Assembly (NCBI GenBank): GCA_031289815.1
Contig: JAITOS010000036.1
Location: 1-15,607 of the forward strand
Direction of reading: 5' to 3'
DNA: 15,607 bases
From: Peptococcaceae bacterium
Lineage (GTDB): Bacteria > Bacillota > Desulfitobacteriia > Desulfitobacteriales > Desulfitobacteriaceae
Part shown: positions 6,529-13,227 of the stretch, piece after piece
How positions within the stretch are numbered: the first letter of the stretch is position 1
How the letters are laid out: the number at the start of each line of letters is the position of its first letter
Position numbers and translations under genes: made by a program
The notes under the pieces: generated by a model
The model's database searches: none
The model's input: the letters and a program-made list of their open reading frames with translations, nothing else
Told to the model about the DNA's origin: nothing

Positions 6529-7617
6529 TTGACGCTGCGGGATTATTTTTTAGCGGAAAGAGTGAAGCTCCTCCCCGGAGGGCTGAAACAGCCGGAGGAA
6601 GCAGAGAGATGGACGCCAACAAACAGAGATGAGGCAGGGTGGGAGAGTATCGCCCACTGGTTCGGCAGAGCGCTGGGGCCGGTTATCGGGAGGGTGCGGG
6701 TGATTCCCTTTCAGGAGGCGGAAGAAATCCGGCTGCGGATCAAACAGCCGTTGCTGCTGCAAACAACTCGGCGCGATCATTTCCTGGATGAAAAAAGCGC
6801 CAGCGTTTCCTGGCAACAAGCCTACGCGGTGACAAGCGCCGATCTGCAAGAAGCCTTGGAGCGCATGACCTATTCTTCGATCTACGCGGCGGAGCAGGAG
6901 CTGCGGCAGGGCTTTTTGACCTTGCCGGGCGGACATCGGGTGGGCGTGACCGGGGAAACGGTGTGGCAGAATCAACAGGTGCAAACGCTGAAAAATATTT
7001 CCGCCTTGAATTTTAGGATTGCGCATGAGGTCCGGGACATCGGGCTGACGATCTTGCCGTATTTGCTCGGAGCGGATCATGGAATGAAACATACGCTGCT
7101 ACTCTCGGCGCCGCGCGCGGGAAAGACGACTATGATCAGGGATCTGGTTCGTTTGTTAAGCGACGGCGTCCCCGGACTGAGGTTGGCGGGGCAGACTGTG
7201 GGAGTCGTCGATGAGCGCGGTGAGCTGGCCGGGATGCGGCAAGGAGAGCCGTCCTATAATCTGGGAATGCGCACCGATATTCTGGACGCCTGCCCCAAAT
7301 CCCAGGGGATGGCGATGCTGGTCCGCAGTATGGCGCCGCAGGTGATCGTGACCGATGAGTTAGGTTCGCCGGCGGATGTGGAGGCGATCGCGGACGCGAT
7401 GCGGACGGGAGTGAAGATTTTGAGTACGGCGCACGCCCATTCTTTCGAGGAAGCGCTGGGTCGTCCGATATTGAAACTCCTGATCGGGCAAGGGGTATTT
7501 GAACGGATAGTGATCCTCAGTCGGCGAAAGGGGCCGGGAACGGTGGAGAAGATCTTCGATCCGCGTGACGGGCGTGAATTTTTTAACGCGCGGGGGAAGG
7601 GCCGGTCTGAGGACTGA
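6529..7617 (+). CDS. spoIIIAA: Stage III sporulation protein AA, secretion-type ATPase
   Basis: Mother-cell ATPase of the SpoIIIA-SpoIIQ channel, related to type II/IV secretion ATPases. It is thought to power the complex in the outer forespore membrane. Walker A is SAPRAGKTT (Lys199), Walker B is VGVVDERGELAG (Asp228/Glu229), followed by VIVTDELG and STAHAHS. The first Walker A glycine is Ser or Ala here. At 362 residues it is longer than the roughly 310 of Bacillus subtilis. The extra residues are at the N-terminus, before the VIGRVRVIPFQEAEEIRLRI block. The TTG start is supported by AGGAGG (6515-6520) eight bases upstream, and I see no later start with as good a site. It is the first gene of a seven-gene run. 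In known spore formers the operon is under sigma-E; I could not find a convincing sigma-E promoter here. Confidence 0.95.
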   Translation: MTLRDYFLAERVKLLPGGLKQPEEAERWTPTNRDEAGWESIAHWFGRALGPVIGRVRVIPFQEAEEIRLRIKQPLLLQTTRRDHFLDEKSASVSWQQAYAVTSADLQEALERMTYSSIYAAEQELRQGFLTLPGGHRVGVTGETVWQNQQVQTLKNISALNFRIAHEVRDIGLTILPYLLGADHGMKHTLLLSAPRAGKTTMIRDLVRLLSDGVPGLRLAGQTVGVVDERGELAGMRQGEPSYNLGMRTDILDACPKSQGMAMLVRSMAPQVIVTDELGSPADVEAIADAMRTGVKILSTAHAHSFEEALGRPILKLLIGQGVFERIVILSRRKGPGTVEKIFDPRDGREFFNARGKGRSED

Positions 7618-7626
7618 AGGTAAGGG

Positions 7627-8142
7627 ATGAGTATGATCGCGGGGGGATATTTCCTTTTGGTCATGGGCTGCGGCGGCTTAGGGCTCTGGATCGCGGCGCG
7701 CGTGAGGCGGCGGCCTCAGGAATTGCGGGAGGCGATGATGGCGCTCACCCTCCTGGATACGGAAATATTTTGGAGCTCCACGCCGCTGCCGGAGGCGTTC
7801 GCGGCGCTGGAAGAGAGAATGGAGAAGCCGTGGCGGCTCTTTTTCGGCGAATTGAAACAGCGTTTGCGGCGGGGAGAAGCGGCCGGCGAAGCCTGGCGGG
7901 ATACGATCGCCGCGCAGAGAGCGGTTTTTTGTTTGAAAACGGAAGACTGGAGCTTGCTGAAAGACGTAGGGAAAGGGTTGGGCAGATCCGATCGCCAGGA
8001 ACAACATAAGCAGTTGGAGCTCATCCAGCGGCAGCTGGCGCCGCTCCGGGAACAGAGCGCCGTCTGGGCGGAGAAACAGGCGAAAATGTGGTCTTATCTG
8101 GGATTTATGCTGGGGGTCGTCGGCGTCTTGATCCTGATCTGA
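7627..8142 (+). CDS. spoIIIAB: Stage III sporulation protein AB
   Basis: 171 residues, the normal length. It is a GspF-like membrane protein of the SpoIIIA complex, thought to act with the AA ATPase as the inner-membrane platform. A hydrophobic segment at the N-terminus (about 3-22) and another at the C-terminal end (about 152-171, YLGFMLGVVGVLILI) enclose a helical soluble part. That part carries the family features LREAMMALTLLDTEI, a PLPEAF block and LGRSDRQEQ. The ATG at 7627 lies 9 bp after spoIIIAA. Confidence 0.93.
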   Translation: MSMIAGGYFLLVMGCGGLGLWIAARVRRRPQELREAMMALTLLDTEIFWSSTPLPEAFAALEERMEKPWRLFFGELKQRLRRGEAAGEAWRDTIAAQRAVFCLKTEDWSLLKDVGKGLGRSDRQEQHKQLELIQRQLAPLREQSAVWAEKQAKMWSYLGFMLGVVGVLILI

Positions 8143-8174
8143 GGGGCTGGATGGGCAGGGGAGGAGAAAGAAGC

Positions 8175-8372
8175 ATGGGCTTGGATATGGTGCTGAAAGT
8201 GGCGGGAGTGGGGCTGGTGGTGGCGATTATGGCGATTATGCTGGAGCAAACGGGAAAGAAAGAACAGGCGACCTTTGTGACCTTGGCCGGGGTGGTCGTC
8301 GTTTTATATATCGTGATCGAGGGCGTATCTCAGGTCTTTAGCCTGGTCAGAAGCGTATTTCAATTGTACTGA
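8175..8372 (+). CDS. spoIIIAC: Stage III sporulation protein AC
   Basis: 65-residue membrane protein, the normal size for SpoIIIAC. Two hydrophobic helices are joined by the short polar turn EQTGKKEQA. The frame also runs upstream into spoIIIAB, but the ATG at 8175 follows AGGGGAGGAG (8157-8166) by eight bases and gives the family length. It is homologous to part of SpoIIIAD, the next gene. Both are small membrane parts of the SpoIIIA assembly in the mother-cell-derived outer forespore membrane. Confidence 0.92.
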   Translation: MGLDMVLKVAGVGLVVAIMAIMLEQTGKKEQATFVTLAGVVVVLYIVIEGVSQVFSLVRSVFQLY

Positions 8373-8397
8373 ATAGGACGCGGACGGGGAGGATGTT

Positions 8398-8793
8398 GTG
8401 GAAATCTGGCAGATTGTCGGATTGGCGCTGACCGTTTCCGTATTGGGAATGGTCTTAAAACAAGTGCGCCCGGAAATTGCGCTGCAAATGACGATTCTGG
8501 CGGGGGTGGTCATCTTCCTGCTGGTGATCAGCAAGGTCAAGGTGATCATTGATTTGCTGCAAAATCTGGCCGGTCAGGCGAATGTCAGTTCCTATTATCT
8601 GCTGATTATTTTTAAGATTGTCGGGGTCGCTTATTTGGCTGAATTCGGGGCGGCGATCTGTCGGGACGCCGGTGAAGGCGCTTTAGCGGCGAAAGTGGAA
8701 TTAGCGGCGAAAGTAGGGGTGCTGGTTTTGGCGATTCCGATTATCACCGCGATATTGGAGTCGCTGGTGCGGTTGCTTGCTTGGGGGGATTGA
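8398..8793 (+). CDS. spoIIIAD: Stage III sporulation protein AD
   Basis: 131 residues, normal for the family. It has several hydrophobic helices. The first half matches the SpoIIIAC pattern (a membrane helix, LKQVRPEIALQ, a second helix). The second half adds YYLLIIFKIVGVAYLAEFGA and a C-terminal membrane helix. The GTG start at 8398 is placed by GGGGAGGA (8386-8393). Residues 96-107 read LAAKVELAAKVG, a six-residue tandem repeat mirrored in an 18-base DNA repeat (8683-8718). The next gene starts one base after this stop, so translation of the two is probably coupled. Confidence 0.92.
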   Translation: MEIWQIVGLALTVSVLGMVLKQVRPEIALQMTILAGVVIFLLVISKVKVIIDLLQNLAGQANVSSYYLLIIFKIVGVAYLAEFGAAICRDAGEGALAAKVELAAKVGVLVLAIPIITAILESLVRLLAWGD

Positions 8794-8794
8794 G

Positions 8795-10054
8795 TTGCGG
8801 CGACAGGGTGTGAAAATTTTACTGACGAGCCTGCTTTGGCTGAGCGGGCTGGCTTTTCCGGCGGCGGCGCTGCCCATAGAGGTTCCGGAGGTTTCCGTTC
8901 AGCTTCAAGGGATCGACGCGCTGGATGTATTTTTGACGGAGCCGCCGTTGGTGAGCGCTGATACAGGGTCGGAGGAGTTTGGCGCCGATATCGGCCAACA
9001 GCTTGACCTGACGGAAGTCCGGGCTTTTTTGGAGCAGTTGGACGCGGATGTTCAAGCGTCTTTGCCGGGAGTTTCTCTGAGCCGCCTGTTGGACGAGCTG
9101 AGAACGGGGAAGGTCAATCTGAACCCCGCTCATATCGGCAAAGCCATGAGGGATTTGCTGCTCAAAGAACTGCTGAGCTGCGCGCCGCTTATGGGAAAAC
9201 TCCTGATTTTGGCGGTGTTATGCGCGGTATTGCGGCAATTGCAGGTCGCCTTTGCCGGGACGGTAGGCAAGACCGCTCGGATGATGACTTTTTTGGTACT
9301 GTTGGGCATGATCATCGCGGTGTTTCAGACGGTGATGGGCATCGCCAATATGGCGATTGATCAGATGACCGGCTTTATGCAGGCGATTTTTCCGGTGATG
9401 CTGACCCTGTTGGTGGCGATGGGGAATTTTACCGCCGCCGCCTTGTTCCGCCCTTTGGTTTTGGGAAGCATGGTATTTCTGGCGACCTTGCTGAAAACCG
9501 TGGTCTTGCCGCTCATTTTTCTGGGGGCGGTGCTGCATCTGTTTAACCAGATTTCGCCGCAATTTCAATTGAAAAGGCTGGCCGGACTGCTGGATTTTGC
9601 CGGAAAAACCGGTTTAGGCTTGGCGCTGACGATCTTTATCGGCGTCATGACGGTGCAGGGGGTGGCCGGCGGGGTCGCGGACGGGGTGATGCTGCGCACG
9701 GCGAAGTACTCGGCGGACGTGATTCCGGTGGTCGGTAAATATTTCAAAGACGCCGTGGAGATCGTCATGGGCTCAGGAATCGTCTTGCGCAACGCGCTGG
9801 GGCTGGTGTCCGTGCTGGCGCTTCTGATCATCTGCGCCGGACCGGCGGTCAAGATCATCGTCATGCATCTGGTATTCCGCACGGCGGCGGCCTTGATCGA
9901 ACCGTTAGGGGAAGAGGCCCTGGCGCACAGCCTGGAGCAAACGGCGAAGAGTATCTTTCTCATCTTCGCGGCAGTGGCCTCCATTGCGGTCATGTTTTTC
10001 ATAACGATTATCATTGTAGTAGGAACCGGCAATATGACGGTTATGCTGCGTTAG
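8795..10054 (+). CDS. spoIIIAE: Stage III sporulation protein AE, polytopic membrane subunit
   Basis: About 419 residues, close to the family norm of about 400. A signal peptide (RRQGVK, a hydrophobic core, then PAAA near residue 25) is followed by a soluble domain to about residue 115. The rest has multiple membrane helices, including LLILAVLCAVL, VMLTLLVAMGNF, PLIFLGAVLHLFNQISPQF, and a very hydrophobic C-terminal segment. I chose TTG at 8795, one base after the spoIIIAD stop and behind GGGGGGA (8783-8789). A TTG at 8777 inside spoIIIAD is in frame but has no site. SpoIIIAE is an essential component of the mother cell-forespore channel; its exact mechanism is not settled. Confidence 0.93.
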   Translation: MRRQGVKILLTSLLWLSGLAFPAAALPIEVPEVSVQLQGIDALDVFLTEPPLVSADTGSEEFGADIGQQLDLTEVRAFLEQLDADVQASLPGVSLSRLLDELRTGKVNLNPAHIGKAMRDLLLKELLSCAPLMGKLLILAVLCAVLRQLQVAFAGTVGKTARMMTFLVLLGMIIAVFQTVMGIANMAIDQMTGFMQAIFPVMLTLLVAMGNFTAAALFRPLVLGSMVFLATLLKTVVLPLIFLGAVLHLFNQISPQFQLKRLAGLLDFAGKTGLGLALTIFIGVMTVQGVAGGVADGVMLRTAKYSADVIPVVGKYFKDAVEIVMGSGIVLRNALGLVSVLALLIICAGPAVKIIVMHLVFRTAAALIEPLGEEALAHSLEQTAKSIFLIFAAVASIAVMFFITIIIVVGTGNMTVMLR

Positions 10055-10064
10055 GAGGGATAAA

Positions 10065-10607
10065 ATGGAAACCTTGCGGGCGCTGGTGCGTCATTTGGTG
10101 ATCATTTTACTATTGGCGGTTTTTGTGGAAATGCTCTTGCCCAACGAGGCGATGCGGCGATTTGTTCGCTTGCTCATGGGATTATTTGTGATCTCGGCGC
10201 TGCTCCAGCCGATTACGGCCCTGCTGCATACGCCTTTGACGATGGACATTCCCGCCTGGGCGGACTTTGCCGCCGCTGATTTTCCGGTGTGGGCCGACGA
10301 AAACCCGGATCAGATGGCCAATTCAGCCGTAGTGGAACAGTACCGTCTGATCCTGGAAAATCAAATCAGGAGTCTGGCTTTAGGGGTAAAGGGGGTGCGG
10401 GAAGCGGAGGTGACGGTGTTGTTTACCGGGGAGCGGGGAACGCTATGGGAACAGCCGGAGATCGACGTCATCAGGGTGGCGCTGACCGTTGGGGAGCAGG
10501 CGGCGGTGGAACAGAGCGCGGAGATGGAACAAAGTGAAGAAGTAAAAGCAAAGATCCGGGCGCTGCTGGAGATCCCTGAAGATAAGCTCCAGATCAGGCA
10601 AAAATAA
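10065..10607 (+). CDS. spoIIIAF: Stage III sporulation protein AF
   Basis: 180 residues. Two N-terminal membrane helices (about 8-25 and 34-52) precede a soluble domain, which ends in the ring-building-motif pattern (KAKIRALLEIPEDKLQIRQ at the C-terminus). SpoIIIAF anchors such a domain on the intermembrane face of the channel. The RBS AGGAGG (10053-10058) overlaps the spoIIIAE stop codon, and the ATG is six bases further, indicating coupled translation. Confidence 0.9.
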   Translation: METLRALVRHLVIILLLAVFVEMLLPNEAMRRFVRLLMGLFVISALLQPITALLHTPLTMDIPAWADFAAADFPVWADENPDQMANSAVVEQYRLILENQIRSLALGVKGVREAEVTVLFTGERGTLWEQPEIDVIRVALTVGEQAAVEQSAEMEQSEEVKAKIRALLEIPEDKLQIRQK

Positions 10608-10626
10608 AGCGGGGAGGAAAAAGCGT

Positions 10627-11172
10627 ATGAGCCACAGGCAGTTTTCTCTGGTGATTCTGGGGTCGATTGTGATTGCCCTGCTCCTCATCTATTGGGGAAA
10701 AGAAACGGCGGTGACGGCCACGGGCGCGGCGGCGGGGAACATCGAATCGATACAGGAAATGTCTCCGGATAAGATCACGCAATTAGAAGAGGCGTTGGAA
10801 AAAAAATTAAAAGAAAAACTGCAATTAATGAAAGGCGTCGGCCGGGTAGAGATTTTCATCAGCCTGTCTTCCGGCGTGGTCCACGAGTACGCCAACAATG
10901 AAAACGTGACCAAGCGCACGCAAAAACAGACGGATAAAGCGGGAGGAGTCAGTGAAATCACCGAAGAAACGAGCAATCATCAATTAGCGGCGGCCAGCGG
11001 TTCCAGCCAGCCGGTCGTCATCATGGAGCAGAGACCGGCCATCAATGGGGTTTTGGTCATTGCCGAAGGCGCCGGCAACGCTCAGATCAAAGGGCAGCTT
11101 CAAGCCGCTGTGCAGGCGTTGTTAGCTCTGCCTACCGATAAAGTGAGCGTGGAAGCGATGGCGGCGCTTTGA
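10627..11172 (+). CDS. spoIIIAG: Stage III sporulation protein AG, ring-forming channel subunit
   Basis: 181 residues, somewhat shorter than the Bacillus protein (about 229). One N-terminal membrane helix (about 6-23) is followed by a charged helix (KITQLEEALEKKLKEKL), the KGVGRVEIFISL strand, and a variable insertion. A closing ring-building-motif half follows (INGVLVIAEGAGNAQIKGQL then LPTDKVSVEAM). SpoIIIAG forms a large ring in the intermembrane space in Bacillus. RBS GGGGAGGA lies before the ATG. This is the last spoIIIA gene here: spoIIIAH, normally next, is absent, and a new promoter follows. Confidence 0.92.
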   Translation: MSHRQFSLVILGSIVIALLLIYWGKETAVTATGAAAGNIESIQEMSPDKITQLEEALEKKLKEKLQLMKGVGRVEIFISLSSGVVHEYANNENVTKRTQKQTDKAGGVSEITEETSNHQLAAASGSSQPVVIMEQRPAINGVLVIAEGAGNAQIKGQLQAAVQALLALPTDKVSVEAMAAL

Positions 11173-11198
11173 AATACTGTATACATTCGTAGATTTCA

Positions 11199-11227
11199 TT
11201 GAAAATAAAGGCTCATACCTCTATAAT
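11199..11227 (+). promoter_or_regulatory. Sigma-A type promoter of the carboxyltransferase-biotin carboxylase genes
   Basis: TTGAAA (11199-11204), a 17-base spacer and a perfect TATAAT (11222-11227) lie in the 136-bp gap after spoIIIAG. The untranslated leader would be about 75 bases. It gives the carboxylase genes vegetative expression independent of the sporulation operon. No convincing terminator separates the two units. Confidence 0.75.
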
Positions 11228-11308
11228 AGTAAGATACGCTGATTTATGGGGATCAGTTAAGATAGAGCGACAAGGGAAGAGCGATGGCTATAGAGAGGGG
11301 TAAATTTT

Positions 11309-13216
11309 TTGAGAAAGATCAGGTTTACGGATACAACGCTGCGTGACGCGCATCAAAGCCTTTGGGCGACCCGGATGCACATTGAAGATATGCTTCCCAT
11401 CCTCAAGAATATAGACGAAATCGGCTATCATTCGCTGGAGGTTTGGGGCGGGGCGACCTTTGATGTCAGCTTGCGTTATCTGAACGAAGACCCCTGGGAG
11501 CGTCTGCGGATCATTAAAAGCCACGTGAAGAAAACCCCCCTGCAAATGCTCATGCGGGGGCAGTCCGTCGTCGGCTATCAGCATTATCCGGACGATGTGG
11601 TCAGGGAATTTGTTCATTTGGCAGTCAAGAACGGGATCGATATCATCCGTATCTTTGACGCGCTGAATGACACCCGCAATATGCTGGCGCCGATTGAGGC
11701 GGCCAAAGAGGCGGGAGCGCACGTTCAGGGAGCGGTCGTCTATACGATCAGCCCCGTTCATACCCTGGATCACTTTTTGGAGAAAGCGACAGAACTGGTG
11801 AAGCTGGGTTGCGACTCGATCTGCATTAAAGATATGGCGGGCCTATTAACTCCTTATAAGGCCTATGAATTGATTACCCGCATCAAAGAAAATCTCGATA
11901 TTATGGTGCAACTGCACAGTCACTACATCGGCGGCTTGGCGGTCGGTGCCTATATCAAGGCGGTGGACGCCGGAGTGGACGTGATCGATACGGCCAGTCT
12001 GCCTCTGGCCTTCGGCGCCAGTCAGCCGCCGGTCGAGACGGTGGTGAAATGTCTGGAGGATTCCCCGCAGGTGACGACCGATATGGATTTGAGTAAGTTG
12101 TTTGAGATTGCCGACTTTATAGAAGAACTGAGAAAAAACCGCAGCTTCGAGCGGGGCGTTACGCGGATTGCCTATATGCGCGTCTTTGAGCATCAGATTC
12201 CGGGGGGAATGATCTCTAATTTCGTGTCGCAATTAGAGCAGCAAAAAGCCGCCCACCGGATTAAAGAGGTCTTGGAGGAGATCCCCCGGGTTAGAAAGGA
12301 ACTGGGCTATCCGCCTCTGGTCACACCGACGAGTCAAATTGTTGGGACTCAAGCGGTTTTGAACGTATTGAGCGGGGAAAGATATAAAATGGTTCCGGGT
12401 GAAGTGAAGGCCTATGTAGGCGGCTATTACGGCTGTCCGCCCGGAAGCATTGATCCGGTGATTCAAAAGAAGATCATTGGCGACGAAGAACCGTTGCGGC
12501 GCCGTCCGGCGGATCTCCTGGAACCGAGACTGGAGAAGGCGAAAAAGGAGTGCGCCGGACTGGCGCGTTCGCCCGAGGATGTGATCAGCTACGTATTATT
12601 TCCGCAGATTGCCAAGAAATTCTTTGAAGACAGGCAAAGCGGAAAGCTGCCGCCAAAAGAGCCGGAAACAAACGAACGGATATTGGGAAAAACCACCGAT
12701 AAAGTTCCGAGCCGATCGGCAATGTTCAAGGAGGATAAAAAGATGAATTTGAGAGAAATAAAGGAATTGATTAAGCTCCTGGATGAAACGGAGATCAATG
12801 AGCTGAATCTGGAGAGTGAAGGCGTTAAAATCTCTATCAAAAAAAGCGGTTTGACGACGGTAGCGGCGCACGTACCCGCGACGGTGCCGGTGGTGATCAC
12901 CGCGCCGGTAAGCGGCGGCGCGCAGCTGCCGGCGGTAAAAGAGGCGACGATTCTTGAGGTCAGCGAATTGGATGCGAATTATGAATATATTAAATCGCCG
13001 ATGGTGGGAACGTTTTATGCTTCCGCCGCGCCGGAAGCGGAAGCGTTTGTGCAGACAGGCCAGCGGATCGAGGCGGGGCAGACGGTTTGCATTATCGAAG
13101 CGATGAAGCTGATGAATGAGATCGAATCGGACTTTGACGGAAAAATCATGGAAATCCTGGTTGAAAACGGACAACCTGTCGAGTTTGGGCAGCCGCTATT
13201 CGTGGTGGCCAAATAG
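11309..13216 (+). CDS. oadA: Carboxyltransferase (OadA/PycB type) fused to biotin carboxyl carrier protein
   Basis: 635 residues. Residues 1-470 are the carboxyltransferase of pyruvate carboxylase subunit B/oxaloacetate decarboxylase alpha. Metal ligands are Asp13 (TLRDAHQ), His203 and His205 (QLHSHY), with carboxylated Lys174 (CIKDMAG). By pattern these correspond to the known Klebsiella OadA residues. Residues 479-635 are a complete AccB-type carrier starting MNLREIKELIKLL, with biotin lysine Lys600 in EAMKLMNEI. With AccC 11 bp downstream, the likely activity is a two-subunit pyruvate carboxylase making oxaloacetate. No oadB or oadG (sodium-pump decarboxylase) is in view. The TTG start at 11309 follows AGAGAGGGG (11292-11300) by eight bases and begins exactly at RKIRFTDTTLRD. 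An internal AccB start is kept at 12743. The alternative that this frame merges two genes through a lost stop codon, or a sequencing error near 12720, cannot be excluded. Confidence 0.9.
   Translation: MRKIRFTDTTLRDAHQSLWATRMHIEDMLPILKNIDEIGYHSLEVWGGATFDVSLRYLNEDPWERLRIIKSHVKKTPLQMLMRGQSVVGYQHYPDDVVREFVHLAVKNGIDIIRIFDALNDTRNMLAPIEAAKEAGAHVQGAVVYTISPVHTLDHFLEKATELVKLGCDSICIKDMAGLLTPYKAYELITRIKENLDIMVQLHSHYIGGLAVGAYIKAVDAGVDVIDTASLPLAFGASQPPVETVVKCLEDSPQVTTDMDLSKLFEIADFIEELRKNRSFERGVTRIAYMRVFEHQIPGGMISNFVSQLEQQKAAHRIKEVLEEIPRVRKELGYPPLVTPTSQIVGTQAVLNVLSGERYKMVPGEVKAYVGGYYGCPPGSIDPVIQKKIIGDEEPLRRRPADLLEPRLEKAKKECAGLARSPEDVISYVLFPQIAKKFFEDRQSGKLPPKEPETNERILGKTTDKVPSRSAMFKEDKKMNLREIKELIKLLDETEINELNLESEGVKISIKKSGLTTVAAHVPATVPVVITAPVSGGAQLPAVKEATILEVSELDANYEYIKSPMVGTFYASAAPEAEAFVQTGQRIEAGQTVCIIEAMKLMNEIESDFDGKIMEILVENGQPVEFGQPLFVVAK
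12728..12734 (+). promoter_or_regulatory. Internal Shine-Dalgarno for a free AccB
   Basis: AAGGAGG lies inside the fused frame, eight bases before ATG 12743, and is read through as Lys-Glu-Asp. It is as good as or better than the sites of the separate genes in this window. It precedes exactly the residue where AccB proteins normally begin. Confidence 0.65.
12743..13216 (+). CDS. accB: Possible separately translated biotin carboxyl carrier protein (AccB)
   Basis: In-frame internal start within the carboxyltransferase fusion. It would give a 157-residue protein, the usual AccB length, with the standard AccB N-terminus (MNLREIKELIKLLDETEINE), an Ala/Pro/Val linker, and the biotinyl domain ending at the shared stop. 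The biotin lysine would be residue 122. It would carry CO2 from AccC to acetyl-CoA carboxylase carboxyltransferase (AccA/AccD, not in the window). The strong ribosome binding site supports independent initiation, but only protein data could prove a free form. Listed as an alternative product, not a second locus. Confidence 0.5.
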   Translation: MNLREIKELIKLLDETEINELNLESEGVKISIKKSGLTTVAAHVPATVPVVITAPVSGGAQLPAVKEATILEVSELDANYEYIKSPMVGTFYASAAPEAEAFVQTGQRIEAGQTVCIIEAMKLMNEIESDFDGKIMEILVENGQPVEFGQPLFVVAK

Positions 13217-13227
13217 GGGAGTGAAAT

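Noticed and set aside
8088..8174. Upstream extension of spoIIIAC into spoIIIAB
   Set aside because: The GTG at 8088 lies inside spoIIIAB without a ribosome binding site; the ATG at 8175 has a strong site and gives the family length.
8777..8794. TTG 8777 as spoIIIAE start
   Set aside because: It lies inside the spoIIIAD coding end with no site; TTG 8795 follows GGGGGGA and keeps the signal peptide intact.
11171..11197. Terminator after spoIIIAG (GAAAT ... ATTTC)
   Set aside because: Only five base pairs, AT-rich, with no T-tract; too weak to call.
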